Source: Quillaja saponaria (lineage: Eukaryota; Streptophyta; Magnoliopsida; Fabales; Quillajaceae). From it: 64,000 bases of DNA. A program made the position numbers and the translations under genes. The notes beneath the pieces are model-generated. The model did not search any database. It saw nothing but the letters and a program-made list of their open reading frames with translations, and was not told where the DNA came from. Positions 57,128-64,000 of this stretch are shown piece by piece. The DNA lies in the NCBI GenBank assembly GCA_029379385.1, contig CM055618.1, positions 1,498,134-1,562,133 on the forward strand. The letters run 5' to 3'. Every line of letters starts with the position of its first letter. Within the stretch, counting starts at the first letter, position 1.

Positions 57128-57833
57128 CCTGAAGAACTTTTGAACCAACTCTATTAATGCTGCTATTACAATTCAACCTCTAATCGTAAGGTTTCTTGCC
57201 CTACCCTTCACCTATGATTTATGAGAATAGCTGTGTGTTAAGGAATAAAACATTGGTTTTGATGATAACAATGTCATTGTTCAATAATTATTATTTTTTT
57301 TTTTTTTTTTGACTTTCTATATAATGTTTAGTTAAAAAAAAAAAAAATCATTGCTAAAGGATGCTGAAGTTAGTAACCTGAAGAACTTTTGAACCAACTC
57401 TATTAATGCTACTGTTACAATTCAGCCTTTAATCGTAAGGTTTCTTGCCCTACCCTTCACCTATGATTTATGAGAATAGCTGTGTGTTAAGGAATAAAAC
57501 ATTGGTTTTGATGGTAACAATGTCATTGTTCAATAATTTTTATTTATTTTTTTGACTTTCTATATAATGTTCAGTAAACAAAAAAAAAACAGGATCACTG
57601 CTAAAGGATGCTGAAGTTAGTAGCCTGAAGAACTTTTGAACCAACTTTATTAATGCTATTGTTATAATTCAGCCTTTAATCATAAGGTTTCTTACCCTAC
57701 CCTTTCACCTATGATTTATGAGAATAGTTGTGTGTTAAGGAATAAAACATTGGTTTTGATGGTAACAATGTCATTGTTCAATAATTTTTTATTTTTTATT
57801 TTTGACTTTCTATATAATGTTCAGTAAACAAAG

Positions 57834-57890
<57 letters not shown>

Positions 57891-58056
57891 GATCGCAACT
57901 GAAGGATGCTGAAGTTAGTAACCTGAAGAATGGTTGTAAAGTTGAACTAATTTTGTTGATGTTGCTATTACAATTCAGCTTCTAATTGTAAGGTTCCTTG
58001 CCGTGCCCTTCACTTCTTATCCATAAGAATAGTTATATGTTATGGAATAATAAATC
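57128..58056. repeat. Tandem repeat B, ~247 bp unit, three to four copies
   Basis: cctgaagaa recurs at 57128, 57377, 57624 and 57922. Units share ttgaaccaact...tattaatgct, gcctttaatcgtaaggtttctt and ttgactttctatataatgtt followed by an A run. The third ends in A37 plus (GAAAA)4 (57834-57890), lengthening it to about 298. The fourth copy runs into repeat C. Confidence 0.85.
57834..57890. repeat. Poly(A) and (GAAAA)n tract
   Basis: About 37 A residues followed by four GAAAA units. Confidence 0.9.
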
Positions 58057-60780
58057 AAGCATTTTACATTGGTTTTGATGGTAATAGTGGTTATGTTAGT
58101 GGTGGCAATTCTATTCTTTATATGTGGAGTTGCTAGCAAGGTATATGACATTGCATTTCTGGCATGCTAGGCAAGGCCTTTCAAACTGATTGAATTGCTG
58201 GTATGTATCTAAAGAAATTTTAGATTTCTATTATAAGTTTTACGTAGCCTTTCATAGAATACAGGGGAATAGAAATCAAACAAAAAAAGTTAATGCCTAT
58301 GCCAAGCTTGTGAGATGAATTTGATGTGTGTAGTTTCAAATTTTTATTTTTTTTCCTTTTTTTGGGATGTACTATAGCATTGCCATGTTGATAGCCATAT
58401 AGAAGCATAAATGTGTAACTTCAAAGGGAATTGAAGGTGTGTGCAAGAAATAAGTTTGATCTTAAAGGGTAGTTGACAATAATTTCTTTAAAGCTTTTTA
58501 ACTGATGTTGAGCTTGCCAATACTTTATAATTATTCACTCTGTCTCTTACTCAATTACTTTATAATTATTCCCTTTTTTATCATTGTTTCTCTGCTTCTT
58601 ATTCTCAGTTTTTCTCTATGTCTATATGTAGCTTGCTTGATTTTTTTCCAGCTTTTAATGTCTGTTTGGTTGTTGTGGTGGTTATGTTGGATAATGGTTC
58701 AACTCTTTTATATATTTTTCATATTTGTGTTAGTTGGCATATCAATTTCGGGTCTATATTCCCATGCCTTTCAAAATCCTACTTTCTGCTTCTTTCTTTG
58801 GGTTTTCATTGCTATTATTGCCCTTAGATGTTATGATAGATTATTATGCAGCTGACATTTTTTTATTTTTAAATTTGTTTTTATTTATGCTATACCCTTT
58901 CAAAATCCTACTCTATGTATTCACTTATTATCCATGAGAATAGTTGTATGATATGAAATAATAAATTAAGCATTTTACATTGGTTTTGATGGTAATAAAG
59001 GCGATGTTGGTGGTGGTAGTTCTATTTTTTATATGTGGAGTTGCGAGCAAGGTATAGGACAATGCATTTCTAGCATGCTAGACAAGGCCTTTTGAACAAA
59101 TTGAATTGCTAGTATGTATCTGAAGAAATGTTAGATTTCTATTACAAGTTTTACGCTGCCTTTCACAGAATCTAGGGGAAGAGAAAAAAATAAGTTAATG
59201 CCTTTGCCAAGCTTGTGAGATGAATTTCATGCCTGTAGTTTCAAATTTTCATTTTTTTCCTTTTTTTTGGGATGTACTATAACATTGCCATGTTAGCCAT
59301 ATAGAAGAATAAATGTGTAACTTCAAAGTGAATTAAAGGTGTATGCGAGAATTAAGTTTGATCTCAAAGGGTTTCATGAATTTAGGTGGAGATTTGTTGA
59401 CAATAAGTTCTTTAAAGCTTTTCAGTTGATGTTGAGCTTGCTAATACCTTATAATTATTTTCTCTATCCCTTACTTAATTACTTTATAATTATTCCTTTT
59501 TTTGGTCATTGTTTCTCTGCTTCTTATTCTCAGTTTTTCTCTATGTCTATATGTAGCTTGCTTTATTTTTTTCTCCTGCTCTTTGATGTCCATTTGGTTG
59601 TTGTGGTGGTGGTGTTAGATAATGGTTCAACTCTTTTATATATTTTTTAAAGTTTATGTTAGTTGGCATATCACTTTTGGGTCTATTTTTCTATTGCCTT
59701 TCAAAATCCTACTTTTTGCTTCTTTCTTTAGGTTTTCATTGTTGTTATTGCCCTTGGATATTATGATAGATTATTATGCAGCTTGCATTTTATTTTTTTT
59801 TTTTTGTATTTTGTTTTTATTAATACTATACCCTTTCAAAATCCTACTCTATGTTTTTATTCACTTATTGTCCATAAAAATAGTTTTATGATATGGAATA
59901 ATAAATTAAGCATTTTATATTGGTTTTGATGGTAATAATGGTGATGTTGGTGGTGGCTGTTCTATTCTTTATATGTGGAGTTGCTAGCAAGGTATAGGAT
60001 ACCGCATTTCTAGCATGCTAGGCAAGGCCTTTTGAACAAATTGAATTATTGGTACGTATCTGAAGATTAGATTTCTATTATAAGTTTTATGTAACCTTTC
60101 CCAAAATCCAGGGGAAGAGAAAAAAAGAAGTTTATGCCTTTGCTAAGCTTATAAGATGAATTTGATGTGTGTAGCCTCAAATTTTTTCTTTTTTCCTTTT
60201 TCTGGGATGTTGTATAGCATTGCCATGTTGATAGCCATATAGAAGCATAAATGTATAACTTCAAAGGGAATTGAAGGTGTGTGTAAGAAATGGGTTTGAT
60301 CTCAAATGGTTTTATGAGTTTAGGTGTAAATTTGTCGACAATAAGTTCTTTAAAGTTTTTGAAGCTGATGTTGAGCTTGCCAATACTTTATAATTATTCA
60401 CTTTATCTCTTAATCAATTACTTCAAAATTATTGTCATTTTTTTCTCTGCTTCTTATTCTCAGTTTTTCCTCTATGTCTATATGTAGCTTGCTTGATTTT
60501 TTTTCCAATTCTTTGATGTCTATTTGGTTGTTGTGGTGGTGTTGTTGGATAATGGTTCAACTCTTTTATATATTTTTTAATGTTAGTGTTAGTTGGCATA
60601 TCACTTTTGGGTCTATATTCCCATTGCCCTTTCAAAATCCTACTTTCTGCTTCTTTCTTTAGGTTTTCATTGTTGTTATTACCCTTGGATGTTATAATAG
60701 ATTATTATGCAGCTTGCATTTTTATTTTTTTTCAATTTTGTATTTAGTTTTTATCTATGCTATGCCTTCGAGATTCTACT
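58057..60780. repeat. Tandem repeat C, ~0.91-0.94 kb unit, three copies
   Basis: aagcattttacattggtttt starts units at 58057, 58968 and 59908. Each contains tatgtggagttgc.agcaagg, a block ending atagaagcataaatgt, and a T-rich part. The T-rich part yields hydrophobic frames of 65-116 codons in each copy (for example 58505-58855, 59339-59650); these are repeated by descent of the array and show no sign of being genes. Confidence 0.85.
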
Positions 60781-62876
60781 TCTACCTCTTATTGATTTCT
60801 TTCATTGCTTCCATGTTTCATAGTAAATATTGGATTTCAAAAGTTATTAACAAAAGAAAGGTGTGATGTTAATACAGTGACTATTTACACATTCATTAAA
60901 TTTTTTTATGAAGTTTTCAATTAATTCTTGCATATGTTAACTCTTTTTTTTTTCTTTTTTTTTTTTATCCCTATGTGTGTTCAATTTTTTCAACTAACTC
61001 TTTTAGGGAATCATGATGATGATAGTTGTTAAAAAAATTTACACTTTACAACATATTTGGTATTGAAATTAACTTTCAAAAAACTATCCAGAATCTTTAT
61101 TTCCAGCAATGGTACAAAGACATTTATATTTCTGTTGTTCATCTTTTGTTAGATATTTATTTTAGCCCATGAGCCTTAAGATGCAGTACAAATTTGTCAC
61201 ATTAATAAGATAATGAGATTTTATGTTTTTTGATGCAAGTTTAAGTAGAGATGCATGATTGTAAACAAAGTGAAAGTTTTTTAGTCATCATTGTGTTATC
61301 TTGGCCTCTGCTGTATATTCTAATATTGCAAGAAAAAGTTCTTCATCCAAAACTTTTTTTTTTACTTACCTTAATGACTATGATGTGTGAACAACACAAT
61401 CTTCTACATTCTTTGTTATTTTATTTTATTTTATTTTTGTTTATTATTGATTAATATCTTTGGTTGTATCATTCTTGATGTTGCTCTATCACAAAGTTTG
61501 TTTGCAACCATACACTAGCTTCTTGGTCCACTTATGTGGGATAACAGTAGTCCTAAACTTGATCATGTTTTATACCTTTTTTTGTTATAGTGATGCATGT
61601 TACTAACATGAAGCTTTTGAACTAATTCTTGAATATGTTCAAATTTTTTTTCCTAGGTGTGTTTTAAAACTTATTTCTTTCTATATTATGTTCATTTAAA
61701 AAAAAAAAAAATTACCTAAAGGATGATGAAGTTTGTAGGCTAACAAATGGTTGTAAAGTTGAACAAATTTTATTTATTCTACTATTACAATTTAGCTTCT
61801 AATCGTGAGGTTCCTTACTCTCCCTTCCCTATAATTTGTTGATTTTTATTGATCTTTTTCTTCAACAACTTTACAGTGTAAGCTAAAGTTGGTGCTGCCA
61901 GTACCTTATGGAGAGCATTAAAACCATGGATGAGTTTTAAAGAGTGCACAAGTTAGGAAACTAAGTGAATAAGATTGTAAAGCACAACCAATTCATTGAC
62001 GGTGATGCTACAAATCAACTTTTAATTGATGAGATTTCTTAAGATGCCTTTCAAATATGATTTGTATTACTTTTCTACTCATTGCATATTTTTTACTTCA
62101 ACAATCTTACTTAATTCATGATAGAGGTTTTATGCAAAGTTGCTACTGGTAGTAGCTTTAGGAACGCTTTAGAACTATTACATATACTAGAGCATGAATA
62201 TTTATCATAACATTATTTTAAGTAACAAAAGTTTAGCTATTAATAATATCTAATTAGTCAGGGTTATAAAGTCACTTCTCATAAATGATTTGATTCTCTT
62301 TCATTATGGTTGTTCAAAAATTTTACACCTTATAACATAATTTGGTATAGGTAGCAGCTTTTTTAAAACTGTCCAAAACTATTATATCCAGCAATAGTAC
62401 AAAGACATTAATATTTCTGTTGTTCGTGTTTTTGTAGATGTTTATTTTAGCTCATTATCCTTAAATGCAGTATAGAATAGTCATATTAACAAGATAGCGA
62501 GTTTCTTTTTTCTTTTTCTTTCTTTTTTCTTTTTTTTTTTTTTTTTTTTTAATACAAGTTTATGTAGAGATGCATAACTATAAACAAGATGAAAGTTTTT
62601 AGTCTTCATTATGTTATCTTAGCCTTTGCTGCATGTTTTAATGTTACAGGAAAAAGTGGTTCTTCCAAATCATTTTTTCCCTTATCTTATCGACTATGAT
62701 GCATTGAACACAATCTTTTTGCATTCATTTTTTGTTTATTAGTGATTTTCATCATTGGTTGTCAAATTTAGCTTATCTTTCTTGATGTTGCTCTATCAAT
62801 AAATTTGTATGCACTATATAGTAGGTAGTACCTGAGCTTGACGATGTTTTACACCTTTTTCTTGTTATGGTAGTGG
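60781..62876. repeat. Repeat D (two ~0.58 kb copies) and degenerate repeat B modules
   Basis: 61025-61610 and 62305-62880 are degenerate copies about 1.28 kb apart: shared ccagcaatggtacaaagaca, agagatgcat.a.tgtaaaca and cttgatgttgctctatcaa. Modules related to repeat B lie at 61705-61835 and 61975-62065. T-rich runs occur at 60940-60967 and 62530-62550. No coding sequence is supportable. Confidence 0.75.
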
Positions 62877-64000
62877 GTGTTTTGTGCTTTTCTTGTTGGG
62901 CCTCCATTATTGTTTTTCATTTTAGGCTCTCTACCTTACTTTTATGGGTCCTCAAATGTAAAAGAAAACCTAATATCCTTTATTAGTAAGGTTTCTACCC
63001 TAATTGGTTCTGATGTTAGCATTATGAATGCTACTAGAAATGTTATTTCGCTCCATAGTTCTAATAGCAATCAAGAAATATGTGCTTCCTATAGTACACC
63101 AACTGTTAGAAACAAAAAACAAAAACTCTCGAGACTTCAGTTGATAGTGAATTTGTCACTACTAGGATGAGCAGTACAAGCACTGCAAGAAAATGCAAGA
63201 GGATAGCACCCGTGTGTTTAAGTGATTATGTGGACACTAACTATTGCACCTTTGAAAATGATGTTGCCAACACTAATGTTGTTAAGGATCTGAGAATTGA
63301 TAGCTACGGTAGGCATAAAGTATCAACTGATATTTATTTTCATACATATGAAACATTTGATCAAGGTAATGGGAAACAAAATCATCTATTAACTGTAGTT
63401 CCTTCCAAATGCATATCTAGTAATAAAGGTAAACATTAAATTTCTTTCTTGTGTATATATGATATTTTTGAACATAATTTTTGCATTGGTAGGTTCAACT
63501 AGATGTGTTTTTCTTCTTCTAATTGTTGGTCATGTTGTGAAGGTTATGCATTTCATTTGACAACTTATATTCTTTTTCTAGGATCATCTTCATATGCTAT
63601 GCTTTTTGGAAAAGAAAACATGGTTAGCATTCTAAGAAAAATTCTTCACCTCCTCCAACTATGATGCTTAAAAACATCCTTTTCGAGCCTTGGACGTTAG
63701 CATATGCTTTTCCATGTACTTTTTGTTATGCAAAGCAGTTTCCCAATAAGCCACCATCTTTTTATTGCTCAAATGGGGAAGTTTCATTGGCTTCTTCTCT
63801 CATTTCTCCTATCCTACATCATCTTTATTTATCGGATGCTACAAATGCAGTTGAGTTTTGTAAATTTGTAAGGACTTATAGTAACACTTAGCATTCACAT
63901 CATTTGGAGATAAGTGTGACAAAGACCTATGTAGGAGAAATAAGGGGATCTACACTTTTAAAGTGTTAGGCCAAGTTCATCATTCTATTGAAGAATTGAT
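62877..64000 (+). pseudogene. Helitron replicase-helicase, N-terminal part (cut by window edge)
   Basis: Helitrons are rolling-circle DNA transposons whose Rep-helicase nicks and replicates DNA. Exon 1 (about 62877-63428) has a one-base frame change near 63136. A GT-AG intron (63429-63581) is proposed. Exon 2 (63582 on) contains the N-terminal Helitron-helicase-like domain: a C-T-F-C-Y-A-K-x-F zinc-finger-like start (about 63718), F-Y-C-S-N-G-E-V-S-L (about 63763), E-F-C-K-F-V-R-T-Y-S-N-T (to about 63887), then after a shift A-F-T-S-F-G (63891-63908) and G-I-Y-T-F-K-V-L-G-Q-V-H-H. At least two further frame changes mark it as broken. The Rep nuclease and helicase motifs lie beyond 64000. Confidence 0.75.
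63429..63581 (+). other. Putative intron in the Helitron gene
   Basis: Donor AAAG|GTAAAC and acceptor TTTTTCTAG flank 153 AT-rich bases. The upstream frame would enter exon 2 in a frame that stops after about 27 codons, so a shift follows, or the boundaries are different. Confidence 0.45.

Noticed and set aside
58505..58855. 116-codon hydrophobic frame, membrane-protein-like
   Set aside because: It lies in the T-rich part of repeat C; the other two copies give different, shifted and shorter versions, so it is composition and not selection.
55965..62880. CRISPR-like or defence array
   Set aside because: Units are hundreds of bases, AT-rich and without constant repeat plus unique spacers; the genome is a plant's.
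1..64000. tRNA or rRNA genes
   Set aside because: No cloverleaf with A and B boxes or conserved rRNA blocks was seen; tRNA-like strings are only retrotransposon primer-binding sites.

Overview
The window is nuclear DNA of a flowering plant, almost certainly a eudicot. Evidence: very AT-rich intergenic sequence, Ty3/gypsy, Ty1/copia, RTE-like LINE, Helitron and MITE families of plant type, an insertion of plastid rpoB, and remnants of the plant nuclear genes EHD1 (EH-domain protein) and an ABC1/COQ8-type kinase. The species cannot be named. No intact host gene and no bacterial operon, rRNA, tRNA or CRISPR array was recognised. Nearly everything is transposable element, much of it nested.

Layout. 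1-8.9 kb: long terminal repeats of a gypsy family called G1 here. They comprise an inverted 5' portion, a 3' portion and a 3.5-kb solo LTR, the last sitting in AT-rich Helitron-like sequence. 8.8-15.0 kb: a decayed G1-type gypsy element whose 3' LTR is split by a 3.5-kb non-autonomous LTR element (15008-18532, minus strand) carrying two GC-rich tandem arrays. 18.8-19.6 kb: end of a SIRE-like copia. 19.6-25.7 kb: second gypsy element, cut inside its integrase by a minus-strand G1 LTR (25.7-27.3 kb). 27.3-31.1 kb: another LTR-like piece and a 3'-truncated LINE (minus). 31.1-36.5 kb: third gypsy element with both LTRs and a perfect 5-bp target duplication. 37.4 kb: an orphan minus-strand exon. 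37.7-41.9 kb: copia A (minus) with a perfect TSD. 42.8-49.7 kb: a Tourist/Harbinger-like TIR element (TSD TTA) containing the plastid rpoB fragment and copia B (perfect TSD). 50-54.2 kb: a second MITE, the 3' end of EHD1 (three exons, broken), copia C (minus) inserted at its broken edge, and an ABC1-kinase exon. 56-62.9 kb: a composite of tandem repeats with units of about 0.25, 0.4, 0.9 and 1.3 kb, leading into the N-terminal part of a Helitron replicase-helicase gene that runs off the right edge.

The genes do not form a working pathway. Every polyprotein has stops, frameshifts or lost catalytic residues, so the elements look immobile in cis; those with good ends (gypsy 3, copia A, copia B) could only move with help from elsewhere. 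Many stops fit C-to-T or G-to-A changes, as expected for methylated transposons. The most unusual objects are the non-autonomous element with an in-frame 63-codon tandem repeat next to its primer-binding site, the Harbinger-like element carrying plastid DNA and a copia, the EHD1 and kinase remnants near copia C, and the large tandem array beside the Helitron gene.
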